Assembly (NCBI RefSeq): GCF_900573885.1
Contig: NZ_UPSE01000154.1
Location: 1 to 64,000, forward strand
Length of the DNA: 64,000 nt
Source: Pseudomonas viridiflava
Lineage (GTDB): Bacteria; Pseudomonadota; Gammaproteobacteria; Pseudomonadales; Pseudomonadaceae
Direction: 5' to 3'
The position numbers and the translations under genes are program-made. Positions 1 through 9,780 of the stretch are shown piece after piece. The notes under the pieces were generated by a model. The model was not told the origin of the DNA. It saw only the letters and a program-made list of their open reading frames with translations, and searched no databases. Within the stretch, counting starts at the first letter, position 1. Every line of letters begins with the position of its first letter.

Positions 1-771
1 GGCCGGGCCAAGGCCTTCGAGTTGCACGTAGTCGCCCTCGGCACACACCTTCACAGCCGTGCCCCGCGGCAAAAAACCGAGCACCGCATTCCCTGTATCT
101 CCCCACACCGTTGCACCGCGCTCGTCCCGCGGGCGCGCTGCCGCAGCGGTGTCGTACGGATTGGCGCGGCGCAGGTCGTTGGCGTGTTCGCTCACTTCGC
201 ACGCCGGTGGCAGCGTCCAGAACTCGGGCCGGGGCGTGAGCGGTGCGTCCTTGTAATCGGCCCAGTCCTGCAGGTGCATATACAGGCTGTACAGGATCAA
301 GCGCGGCGGCGTGTCGGCGCTACCCGCAATCGGCGGGGGCTGAAGGCTATGGCGAACCAGCACGAAGTTGCGCGAAGCCGGCTTGGCGATGGTTTGGCGG
401 TTATCGCTGTATCGCACGGTGGGCGCCGTGTCGTCGATGCGATAGGCCACCACTTCGCCGTCGGCCAGGCAGTGCACGCTGGTTTGGTCAACCGTGCCGG
501 CGGTGCCACCGTCGAAATGCACGCCGTTGTGCCAAAGGCCGTTGCGCCCCAGCGGAAAGTAACCGGAGGTGGCCTTGGCTAACTGGGTCAGTTGCAGCAG
601 TGGGTTGTTAGTGTCTCTGAACGGGTGGGACCAATTCTGCACTGGCGCCAGTTCCGGATACGTCGGCAAGGGAGGCGGCGCTGGGCAAACAGGCATGGGT
701 ATTTCGGGATAAACCGCTTCCCGTCCCGAGACTGCCAAGGCTTGCCGGAATTTTGCGAGGTAGCTGAACAT
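1..771 (-). CDS. Partial M23-like peptidase-type protein (C-terminus outside window)
   Basis: An open frame of 257 codons runs leftward from an ATG at 769-771 and leaves the window at base 1 without a stop, so the C-terminus is missing. The protein starts MFSYLAKFRQ, has no signal peptide, and carries the motif LWHNGVHFD near residues 81-89, which resembles the H-x-G-(V/I)-D/H-F block of M23/LytM endopeptidase folds. This is followed by segments such as VHCLADGEVVAYR, the usual M23 context. The visible end (TAVKVCAEGDYVQLEG) looks like an SH3-type segment. Cytoplasmic M23-like proteins without a signal peptide occur among type VI secretion effectors in Pseudomonas, but no secretion gene is visible here. 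The coding frame is certain; the function is an inference from one motif. Confidence 0.7.
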   Translation of the reverse strand, partial: MFSYLAKFRQALAVSGREAVYPEIPMPVCPAPPPLPTYPELAPVQNWSHPFRDTNNPLLQLTQLAKATSGYFPLGRNGLWHNGVHFDGGTAGTVDQTSVHCLADGEVVAYRIDDTAPTVRYSDNRQTIAKPASRNFVLVRHSLQPPPIAGSADTPPRLILYSLYMHLQDWADYKDAPLTPRPEFWTLPPACEVSEHANDLRRANPYDTAAAARPRDERGATVWGDTGNAVLGFLPRGTAVKVCAEGDYVQLEGLGPA

Positions 772-975
772 GGCTAAGGCTCTGTTTGCGGGTGGCCACG
801 CCGGAAAAGCCGAGACTTCTCGCGCATGGGGATGTGAGCAAAATCAGATAGCGTCGCTCGTTGGCGAGGAAGTAAAACCGGCGGGAGGAGAGGGCGAAGC
901 CGGATGCTTCGCAAGTCAGGCGGTGATGAGTCAGGGATAGCCTTGGGATTTTCCTGATTCAAGAGGGGATATATG

Positions 976-1002
976 AAGAAAACCGCCTGGAGGCCCAGGC
1001 GG
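976..1002 (-). terminator. Rho-independent terminator after yccS
   Basis: Read on the minus strand, an 8-bp perfect stem (CCGCCTGG/CCAGGCGG with a 4-base loop, 983-1002) is followed by TTTTCTTC. It lies 25 bases beyond the yccS stop codon. The rest of 772-975 holds no gene that I can support and presumably contains the promoter of the partial gene to its left. Confidence 0.75.
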
Positions 1003-1026
1003 GCGGGGCGAAACAGCGGGTAAGCA

Positions 1027-3222
1027 TTACCCCGGCGCGTTGATACTCACCGGATCGCGCAACACATGCGCCGCCAACGTGCGCAGCGGGCTCAACTGGC
1101 GGCAGATCAGCGCCAGTTCGCTCTGCACCAACCGCTCACGGTCGTCCATTTCTTCCGGCAGTTGCTCCAGCTCTTTGGCCAGGTTTTCCTCGGCATCGCT
1201 GTGCACCACCACTGGGGTTTTCTGCGCGAGGTTTTGTGCGACTTCGTCCAGGCTCGCCGCCAGCGTCGTCGCCGCCTGGCTGATCAGCCCCGGCTCGGCC
1301 GCGCCCGGCAGCGGTTCGCCGCGGTGGGCGCCCAGGGCCGACAGGTAGCTGAGCAAGGTGTGGGAGAGCACCAGAAAGCGGAAGCCCACGTCAGCTTCCT
1401 TACGGAAATGCCCCGGTTCCATGAGCATGTTGGCCAGCGTGCTCGACAGCGCCGCGTCGGCGTTGTGGGCGTTGCGGCGCGCCAGGCGGTAAGCGAGGTC
1501 GTCGCGCTTGCCGCCGGCGTACTGCAGCATGATTTGCTGCAAGTAACGGCTGTTGCAAATCAGCGTGTTGGCCACCACCTGGTTCAGGCGTCGGCCCTGC
1601 CAGTCCGGCAAGATCAGGAACACCGCCAGGCCGGCGATCAGCGCACCGAGCAGGGTGTCGACCAGGCGCGGCACGATCAGGCCGTAGCCGTCGCCCACCT
1701 GGTTGAAGCAGAACATGATCATCAGTGTGATGGCGGCGGTCGAGAGCATGTAGCGCGTGGCCCGATTGGCGAAGAACACCACGCCGGCCACTACCGCGAA
1801 CATCGCCTGGATCAGCGCGCCGGGGAACAGGTCGAATAGCGCCCAGCCGAGGACCAGACCGATCACCGTGCCGCCGATTCGCTGCATCAGTTTCTTGCGC
1901 GTGGCGCCGTAGTTCGGCTGACACACGAACAGCGTGGTGAGGATGATCCAGTAACCTTCTTCAGGGTGAATCAGGTGCAGCATGCCGTAGCCGACGCTCA
2001 AGGCGATGGACAGGCGCAAGGCATGGCGGAACAGCAAGGACGTCGGCGTCAGTTGCAGGCGGATGCGCCCGATGATGTCTTTGAACGAGCGCGGCGAACG
2101 GTCGAGCAGGCTGCTGTCTTGCTCGTCGGCCAGGGCGTCGGGGTTGTTGGCGTTGCTCAGCAGGTTGTTCAGCGTGCCCAGGTTGCTCGCCAGTGCGCGC
2201 AATGAACGCAGCAGGCTGCGCCAGGCCGGGTTGCTTTGAATGCGCAGGTGTTCCAGCGAGGCTTGCAGGTCGGCCAGGGCCTGGCTGGAGTGGCCGCCGT
2301 AGTCGAAGCTCTGACGCAACTGAATGGCCTGGCCCAGGCGCTGACAGGCTTCGCCTTGCTGGCGCAGCAAGCGTTGGCAGCGGAACAGCACGTCACTGTG
2401 GAAAAACGCTTCGGCCAATTCGTTGTAGGGGTAATGGGAGGAACTGGCGCGTTCATGGATGTCTTGCGCCATGAAGTAGAGCTTCAGGTAGCGGCTGATT
2501 TTCTGCCCCGGCCGCGCGCTGTCGACCCGGTTCAAAATGATCTCTTTGCTGGCATTCAGCGCCGCCACCACCTTGCCGTTCTGCTTGGCCAGGGCCAGGC
2601 GTTTGTCTTCCAGATCCACGCCGCGCAGCGGCTCGAACAGCGCCGATTTCAGCTTGAGAAAACGCCCCAGCTCGCGAAACAGAACGGCCAGGCTTTGCTG
2701 CACCGGCTGATGGGAAAACAGCGCCTGCCAGATCACCGACAACAGCCCGTACCACGCGGCGCCGGCCACCAGCAGCATGGGCTCGTGCCAGAAATTGACC
2801 TGGGCGCCGTCGCGCTGGTCGACGCCGATCATGGTGTACACCGACAGAATCAGCGTGGCCTGAGCAATGCGCGCATAGCGCTCGCCGAGCGCACCGAGCA
2901 TGGTCAGGCAAAAACTGGCCACCGCCATCGAGGCAGCGAAAACCCAGGGCAACGGGAACAACAACTCCACCGCCACCGAGGCCACGCTGAAACACGCCAG
3001 GGTTACCAGCAGTGCGTTGAGTCGGCCTTGCCAGCTGTCGTCGGTTTCGGCCAGTGCGCTGGCGATAACGCCGAGGAACAGCGGAATCAGCTGATGCATG
3101 GCGTCTTGCGTCCAGCACAAGGCCATGATGCCGGTGAGGGCGATGAAGGCCCGCACGCTGTAGCTGAACTTATCCTGCGCCCAGAGGCGGCGCAGGGTTT
3201 GGCGAATAGTGGGGGCTGGCAT
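1027..3222 (-). CDS. yccS: YccS/FUSC-family inner-membrane protein
   Basis: This 731-residue protein has two hydrophobic blocks, each with several membrane helices (about residues 22-170 and 395-530). Each is followed by a hydrophilic cytoplasmic half, which is the duplicated layout of the YccS/FUSC family. Family members resemble the aromatic-acid exporter AaeB, but the substrate of YccS is not established. The start is ATG at 3220-3222. The length matches the family (about 700-730). It is transcribed alone, with a good terminator downstream. In P. aeruginosa a YccS-like gene sits near dbpA, as here. Confidence 0.85.
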   Translation of the reverse strand: MPAPTIRQTLRRLWAQDKFSYSVRAFIALTGIMALCWTQDAMHQLIPLFLGVIASALAETDDSWQGRLNALLVTLACFSVASVAVELLFPLPWVFAASMAVASFCLTMLGALGERYARIAQATLILSVYTMIGVDQRDGAQVNFWHEPMLLVAGAAWYGLLSVIWQALFSHQPVQQSLAVLFRELGRFLKLKSALFEPLRGVDLEDKRLALAKQNGKVVAALNASKEIILNRVDSARPGQKISRYLKLYFMAQDIHERASSSHYPYNELAEAFFHSDVLFRCQRLLRQQGEACQRLGQAIQLRQSFDYGGHSSQALADLQASLEHLRIQSNPAWRSLLRSLRALASNLGTLNNLLSNANNPDALADEQDSSLLDRSPRSFKDIIGRIRLQLTPTSLLFRHALRLSIALSVGYGMLHLIHPEEGYWIILTTLFVCQPNYGATRKKLMQRIGGTVIGLVLGWALFDLFPGALIQAMFAVVAGVVFFANRATRYMLSTAAITLMIMFCFNQVGDGYGLIVPRLVDTLLGALIAGLAVFLILPDWQGRRLNQVVANTLICNSRYLQQIMLQYAGGKRDDLAYRLARRNAHNADAALSSTLANMLMEPGHFRKEADVGFRFLVLSHTLLSYLSALGAHRGEPLPGAAEPGLISQAATTLAASLDEVAQNLAQKTPVVVHSDAEENLAKELEQLPEEMDDRERLVQSELALICRQLSPLRTLAAHVLRDPVSINAPG

Positions 3223-3384
3223 CGTGGGCAGACAACCTGACTGGCGATACGTTGATTAGAACGGATAAGCCCGGCCGTGCGAACCGCCGTTACGATTTTT
3301 TAGCGAAAACGGCAGCTGTCACACGGCGCTGTGGCGCGTGAAGAGTGGGTTGGACTCTCGCCACGCCATGAAGTCACGTCGCGC

Positions 3385-4563
3385 CTAAACGAATTGCGCC
3401 GCCGCGTACGCCGAGGCCCATGCCCACTGAAAATTGAAGCCGCCCAGATGGCCGGTCACATCCAGTACCTCGCCAATGAAATACAGCCCCGGCGACTTCA
3501 GCGACTCCATGGTTTTTGACGACACCTCTTTAGTGTCGACGCCGCCCAGGGTCACTTCTGCGGTGCGATAACCCTCGGTGCCCGCTGGCACCACCTGCCA
3601 GTTGGCCAACTGCTCGGCGATCTCTGCCAGCTCGGCCGGGGTGTATTGCTTCATCGGCCTGGACACGAACCAGTGCTCGGCCAGCAGCGTCGCCATCTTC
3701 TTGGTGAACAACTCGCCGAGCAGGGTTTTCAGTTCGCTGTTCGGGCGCTCGGCCTGTTGCTCGCTGAGCCAGGTCGGCACGTCATGGTCGGGCAGCAGGT
3801 TAATGCTGACGGCCTGGCCCGGCAGCCAGTACGACGAAATCTGCAAAATCGCCGGACCGCTGAGACCTCGGTGGGTGAACAGAATATTTTCCCGGAAGCT
3901 TTCGTCGTTGCAGCTCACCAGACAGTCCACCGAGGTGCCCGACAGTTCGGTGCACAACGCTTTCAACTGATCGGTAATGGTAAACGGCACCAGGCCGGCG
4001 CGCGTGGGCAGCAGGTTATGACCAAACTGTTTGGCCACTTGGTAGCCGAAGCCGGTAGCGCCCAGCGTGGGGATCGACAGCCCGCCGGTGGCAATCACCA
4101 GCGAGGTGCACGTCACCGCGCCAATGCCGGTTTGCAGCACGTAACCGGCGTCGCTTTTGTCGATCTGCGTGACGGCGGTATTCAAGTGCAGTTTCACGCC
4201 AGCGTTGTCGCATTCGCTGAGCAGCATCTCGAGAATGTCGCTGGCCTTGTTATCGCAAAACAGCTGGCCGAGTTTCTTCTCGTGGTACGGCACGCCGTGC
4301 TTGCTCACCAGTTCGATAAAATCCCACTGGGTGTAGCGCGCCAGGGCCGATTTGCAGAAGTGCGGATTCTGCGAAAGGAAGTTGGCAGGCTCGGTGTACA
4401 GGTTGGTGAAGTTGCAGCGTCCGCCGCCGGACATCAGAATTTTTTTCCCGGCCTTGTTGGCGTGGTCCAGCAGCAGGACCTGCCGGCCGCGCCCGGCAGC
4501 CTGCATTGCGCACATCAAACCGGCAGCGCCTGCGCCTATGATCACCACATCCGAAACCTGCAC
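3385..4563 (-). CDS. HI0933/YhiN-family FAD-dependent oxidoreductase
   Basis: A 392-residue flavoprotein. The N-terminus has the dinucleotide-binding motif VVIIGAGAAGLMCA, followed by the HI0933-family motif GKKILMSGGGRCNFTN and a C-terminal G-F-N-F-Q-W-A-W block that closes the FAD site. I chose GTG at 4561-4563 because it gives the short lead VQVSDVV before the Rossmann strand and has GAGGTG a few bases upstream; a longer frame open to 4659 would add 32 residues without family support. The physiological substrate is unknown; relatives such as BaiN reduce bile-acid derivatives. It is divergent from the solute-binding protein gene at 4712. Confidence 0.85.
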   Translation of the reverse strand: MQVSDVVIIGAGAAGLMCAMQAAGRGRQVLLLDHANKAGKKILMSGGGRCNFTNLYTEPANFLSQNPHFCKSALARYTQWDFIELVSKHGVPYHEKKLGQLFCDNKASDILEMLLSECDNAGVKLHLNTAVTQIDKSDAGYVLQTGIGAVTCTSLVIATGGLSIPTLGATGFGYQVAKQFGHNLLPTRAGLVPFTITDQLKALCTELSGTSVDCLVSCNDESFRENILFTHRGLSGPAILQISSYWLPGQAVSINLLPDHDVPTWLSEQQAERPNSELKTLLGELFTKKMATLLAEHWFVSRPMKQYTPAELAEIAEQLANWQVVPAGTEGYRTAEVTLGGVDTKEVSSKTMESLKSPGLYFIGEVLDVTGHLGGFNFQWAWASAYAAAQFV

Positions 4564-4711
4564 CGCGCACCTCGAAAACAATTGAGCCCATCCACCGGGG
4601 CCGCAGTTTAGCGTAAGCGCCGCACAAACTTGGCGTTTCGCCACTGGTGTTGTTGGCACTGGCCTGACTAAGCTGCTTGTATAAACGGGTCAGACTGAGA
4701 AGACGCCAGGC

Positions 4712-5503
4712 ATGAAGTTATTCCCGCGCCTTATGTTGTGGCTGGTTATAGCCTGTAGCGCATCCGCGAGCGCCGAGCCGTTGCGCCTGGTCGCCAATAC
4801 CTGGCCGCCGTTCAACGATGCGGGCCTGCTGAACAATGGGTTATCCAGCGACCTGGTGGTTACCGCCCTTGCCCGCGCCGGTTATTCCAGCGCGTATTTT
4901 CAGGTGCCTTGGGCGCGCGTGCTGTACGGCTTGCAGGCTGGCGATTACGACATTGTGCTGAGCGCCTGGTACGACACTGAGCGCGCCCAGTACGGAACGT
5001 TTTCCGAGCCGTATCTGGTCAACCGCATCCGCTTTTTGCGTCGCAAAGGCAGCGACACCCAGTTCAGGTCGTTGCGCGACCTGGCTGACAACAGCATCGC
5101 CGTGGTGCGCGGTTATTCCTACCAGCGCGAATTCGATAGCGACGCCGGTCTGCTCAAGGTGCCCGTAGTGGATTTCGCCATGGGCGCGCGCATGCTGGCT
5201 GCCGGTCGCGTGCAGATGACGCTGGAAGACGAGTTGGTGGCGCGTCATTACTTCCAGCACGACTTGCGCAACATTGAAGAGCAGGTGGAGTTTCTACCCA
5301 AAGCGTTGAGCGAGAACGGCCTGCACATTCTGGTGCGCAGCAACCACCCGCACGCGAAGGAAATTGTCACGGGCTTCAATAAGGCCATGCAGGCCATGCG
5401 TGAAGACGGCACCTATGGAAAGATTTTCGCCGCCCATGGTTTTGCCGCTGCCAGCGACGCGGCAGGCCCCACTGGGCAAGACCCCGGCGAAATTCCTGAC
5501 TAG
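4712..5503 (+). CDS. Periplasmic substrate-binding protein, family 3 type
   Basis: A 263-residue protein with a clear signal peptide (hydrophobic core LMLWLVIACSASASA, cleavage near residue 21). It has the fold signature of the family 3 solute-binding domain (SBP_bac_3): LRLVANTWPPFND at the start, the paired lobes, and a late segment FNKAMQAMREDGTYGKIFAAHG. No permease or ATPase gene lies nearby, so it is an orphan binding protein; many such Pseudomonas proteins bind amino acids or feed sensory systems. It converges on the REC-REC-GGDEF gene with only 10 bases between the stop codons. The ligand cannot be told from sequence. Confidence 0.85.
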   Translation: MKLFPRLMLWLVIACSASASAEPLRLVANTWPPFNDAGLLNNGLSSDLVVTALARAGYSSAYFQVPWARVLYGLQAGDYDIVLSAWYDTERAQYGTFSEPYLVNRIRFLRRKGSDTQFRSLRDLADNSIAVVRGYSYQREFDSDAGLLKVPVVDFAMGARMLAAGRVQMTLEDELVARHYFQHDLRNIEEQVEFLPKALSENGLHILVRSNHPHAKEIVTGFNKAMQAMREDGTYGKIFAAHGFAAASDAAGPTGQDPGEIPD

Positions 5504-5513
5504 ATATTCGTGA

Positions 5514-6749
5514 CTAGTTACTGACCGTACGCCCGCGACCCTGGTGCTTGGCCTGGTACAAACGGCCATCGGCATGGTGCAGCAGGCTTTCCAGATCTTC
5601 CGCCGCACCCTGGTATACGCCCGCACTGAAATTCAGCGGCGGCGCATCGGTGGCGTAGCGCAAGCCCGCCGCTACCGTGCGCAACTGCTCCAGCGCCACC
5701 TGCAAGGCGGGTGCGTCCTGGCGGCTGAGCAAAGCAAATTCTTCTCCGCCCAGCCGGCCCAACAGGGCGTCGGGGAACACTTGCAGCAAGGCGCGCGCAA
5801 ACAGCACCAGTGCGGTGTCGCCGCTGGCGTGACCGAACTCGTCGTTAATGCTTTTGAACAAATCCAGGTCGAGCATCGCCACGCTCAAGTCATGGCCGCC
5901 GCGCTGCGCCAGTTTGCACATCTGCGTGCCTTGCTCGTAAAAGGCGCGGCGGTTGTACAGATTGGTCAGCGAATCGAATAGTGCCGCCTGCTTGAGCGCC
6001 TGCATCAGATCGCGGCGTTCCAGCGTCGACATCACGCGGCAGTTGAGTTCTTCCGGGCAGAAGGGCTTGCGCAGGAAGTCGTCGGCACCATGCTTGATAA
6101 ATAACGCGCTGAGCGAACCTTTGGTGTCGGCCGAGAGGCCGAGAATAATCAGGTCGGAGCGCTTCATTTTCTGGCGCAGCAACTTCACCAGATCGAAGCC
6201 GCTGATGCCGGGCATGCTGTGGTCTACCAGCAGCAGGTCGATATCGGGCTGGTCCTTGAGAATTTGCAGGGCCTGGTTGCCGTCTTCCGCTTCGATGATC
6301 TGGTACAGGTGGGACGTGAGAATGCGCCGGATGAAGTTGCGCGTGGCGTCGGAATCCTCGGCCACGAGGATTTTCACCTGGCTGTTGCTCTCCAGACGGT
6401 GCAGCAGGCGGAAGGCGTATTCATACGAGTGCTGACTTTCCTTGAGCACGTAATCGACCACGCCCTTGAGCAACAACTCATCGCGGCGCTGCTCGTTGTA
6501 CGAACCGCTGAGCACGATGCAGGGCAGGTGGAAGCCCAGCACCAGGTCGACGATTTCACCGTCCATGGCATCGGGCAAGTTGAGGTCGACGATGGCGGCG
6601 AAGAACAGCCCTGCGGAGGTTTCCAGCATCACCTGGGCTTCGCCCAGCGAGGCACAGAACACCGGTTGCAGGTTGGGTTCCTGACGGAACAGGTGCTCGA
6701 GGATCTTGAGCACCAGTGGGCTGTCTTCGACGACCAGAATATTCCTCAC
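5514..6749 (-). CDS. Response regulator with two receiver domains and a GGDEF domain
   Basis: A 411-residue protein in three parts. Receiver 1 (about 1-120) has the acidic pair in VVEDSPL and a candidate phosphorylated Asp in AIVDLNLPD. Receiver 2 (about 125-245) has LVAEDSD, LLLVDHSMPG and the Lys in LRKPF. A diguanylate cyclase domain (about 260-411) carries GGEEF, an active-site variant that supports c-di-GMP synthesis. The canonical RxxD inhibitory site is absent: the position where its Asp should stand is Ala (FPDALLGRLGGEEF). It probably makes c-di-GMP when phosphorylated. No histidine kinase is adjacent, so its input partner is elsewhere. Confidence 0.9.
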   Translation of the reverse strand: MRNILVVEDSPLVLKILEHLFRQEPNLQPVFCASLGEAQVMLETSAGLFFAAIVDLNLPDAMDGEIVDLVLGFHLPCIVLSGSYNEQRRDELLLKGVVDYVLKESQHSYEYAFRLLHRLESNSQVKILVAEDSDATRNFIRRILTSHLYQIIEAEDGNQALQILKDQPDIDLLLVDHSMPGISGFDLVKLLRQKMKRSDLIILGLSADTKGSLSALFIKHGADDFLRKPFCPEELNCRVMSTLERRDLMQALKQAALFDSLTNLYNRRAFYEQGTQMCKLAQRGGHDLSVAMLDLDLFKSINDEFGHASGDTALVLFARALLQVFPDALLGRLGGEEFALLSRQDAPALQVALEQLRTVAAGLRYATDAPPLNFSAGVYQGAAEDLESLLHHADGRLYQAKHQGRGRTVSN

Positions 6750-6813
6750 CTACAACTCCTTTTTCGTTCTACCCACGATCTCCTGGTCGTCGGCCATGCT
6801 GCGTTGCGTCCTC

Positions 6814-6855
6814 GCTTTTAATGCTCACGTACTGCAGTACGCTGCGCTTAAAAGC
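6814..6855. repeat. Palindromic intergenic repeat upstream of the GGDEF gene
   Basis: Two nested inverted repeats share a centre: outer arms GCTTTTAA (6814-6821) and TTAAAAGC (6848-6855), and a 14-bp perfect inner palindrome, CGTACTGCAGTACG. It lies between dbpA and the REC-REC-GGDEF gene. I believe near-copies are dispersed in other Pseudomonas genomes, but that is from memory. It could act as a transcript-end hairpin for dbpA, although no T-run follows. Confidence 0.6.
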
Positions 6856-6914
6856 TCCGGGGCGCCTTGCCTGGCCTTAGCCCAGAAGATCTCTATTTGC
6901 GTCGCCTGAGGTAT

Positions 6915-8294
<1,380 letters not shown>

Positions 8295-8515
8295 GGTACA
8301 GACCTGCTAAACGGAAATGGCGTGCAGTGTAACAGGGGCGCTCACCGCCACGGCATGGGCAGTGGCGCCGGGCGACGGTTTGCCTGACAAAACCGCATCC
8401 AGTCCGACGGACTACGCCTAAAGTTCAGCGCACAAGTGGCCATTTGCTGGTATTACTTTAGTACCGGGCCAGCGCTCATGTTCGCCCGTATCCGAACACC
8501 TTTGCGGGTGCCGCC

Positions 8516-9766
8516 GTGCTGAAACGAATCGCTGTGACAGACCTTTGCCTGGGCATGCACATTCACGAATTTTGCGGTTCGTGGATGGAACACCCGTTCT
8601 GGAAAGCGAAGTTTCTGCTGACTGAAGCAAAAGACCTCAAGCGCATCGTCGACAGCGGCATCGAGGAGGTCTGGATCGACGCCTCCAAAGGTCGCGATGT
8701 TGCCGACGGCAGCACCGCACTGAGCCCGGCGCAAGTGGCTGCCGAAGTGGATCACCTGCTGGTGACTGAAGCCCAGGCGCCGCAAAAGCCCGTCAGCGCT
8801 TCGCTGGATGACGAAGTCAAACGCGCCCAAAAGCTCTGCGCCCGTTCGAAAAAAGCCGTGGCCGCGATGTTTGGCGAAGTGCGCATGGGCCAGGCCATCA
8901 ACGCCGAACACGTGGCGGAGCTGGTGGAAGAAATCGCCGATTCGGTGGCCCGTCACCCCGACGCCATGATCAGCCTGGCACGCCTGAAAACCTGCGATGA
9001 ATACACTTACATGCATTCGGTGGCCGTTTGCGCGCTGATGATCGCGCTGGCGCGCCAACTGCAACTGACGCAAGCGCAGGTGCGCGAGGCGGGCATGGCT
9101 GGATTGCTGCACGACATCGGCAAAATGATGATCCCCGACGCCATCCTCAACAAGCCCGGCAAGCTCACCGACGCCGAATTCACCACCGTGCGCCAGCACC
9201 CGGAAGCCGGCGTGCGTTTGCTGGGCGAAAACCAGCAAGTGAGCGATGCGGTAATCGACGTATGCCTGCACCACCACGAAAAAATCGATGGCAGCGGTTA
9301 CCCGCATCGTTTGAAAGGCGACGAGATCAGCCTATTCGCCAAAATGGGCGCGGTGTGCGACGTCTACGACGCCATCACCTCCAACCGCCCTTACAAGGCC
9401 GGCTGGGACCCGGCCGAGTCGATCCGCAAAATGGCCGAATGGAGCAAGGGGCATTTCGATCAGGCGGTGTTCCAGGCTTTCGTCAAATCGGTGGGCATAT
9501 ACCCCACCGGTTCGTTGGTACGACTGGAAAGCGGGCGGCTGGGTCTGGTCATGGACCAACACCCCACCTCGCTGCTGACGCCACGGGTGAAAGTGTTTTT
9601 CTCGGCCAAATCGAAAACCCCGATCCCTCAGCAAATCGTCGACTTGTCCAAACTGGCTGGGCGGGAAAAGATTGTCGGGCGCGAAGCGCCGGAAGACTGG
9701 AATTTCCCTCATCTGGAAGAGCTATGGAGCGGGCTGCCGACCAAGAACGGCAGTTACTTCGGATAG
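8516..9766 (+). CDS. DUF3391 / HD-GYP cyclic-di-GMP phosphodiesterase
   Basis: A 416-residue cytoplasmic protein. The N-terminal DUF3391 domain (about 1-130) is followed by an HD-GYP domain, with HD in LLHDIGKMMIPD and the GYP-type motif HHEKIDGSGYPHRLKGDEIS. Intact metal ligands and the GYP triplet predict hydrolysis of c-di-GMP to GMP. The start is GTG at 8516, preceded by GGGTG. It resembles P. aeruginosa PA4108 in layout and length. It sits beside dbpA and close to a diguanylate cyclase gene, but there is no sign of one operon. Confidence 0.9.
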   Translation: MLKRIAVTDLCLGMHIHEFCGSWMEHPFWKAKFLLTEAKDLKRIVDSGIEEVWIDASKGRDVADGSTALSPAQVAAEVDHLLVTEAQAPQKPVSASLDDEVKRAQKLCARSKKAVAAMFGEVRMGQAINAEHVAELVEEIADSVARHPDAMISLARLKTCDEYTYMHSVAVCALMIALARQLQLTQAQVREAGMAGLLHDIGKMMIPDAILNKPGKLTDAEFTTVRQHPEAGVRLLGENQQVSDAVIDVCLHHHEKIDGSGYPHRLKGDEISLFAKMGAVCDVYDAITSNRPYKAGWDPAESIRKMAEWSKGHFDQAVFQAFVKSVGIYPTGSLVRLESGRLGLVMDQHPTSLLTPRVKVFFSAKSKTPIPQQIVDLSKLAGREKIVGREAPEDWNFPHLEELWSGLPTKNGSYFG

Positions 9767-9780
9767 GCGTATCGGCAAGG

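Noticed and set aside
22..582. Plus-strand open frames at the window start
   Set aside because: They are shadows of the minus-strand open frame 1-771, whose translation has coherent protein composition and a peptidase-like motif.
1066..1839. Long plus-strand frames opposite yccS and other core genes
   Set aside because: High-GC antisense frames with His/Gln/Arg-rich translations; the opposite strand has clear conserved domains.
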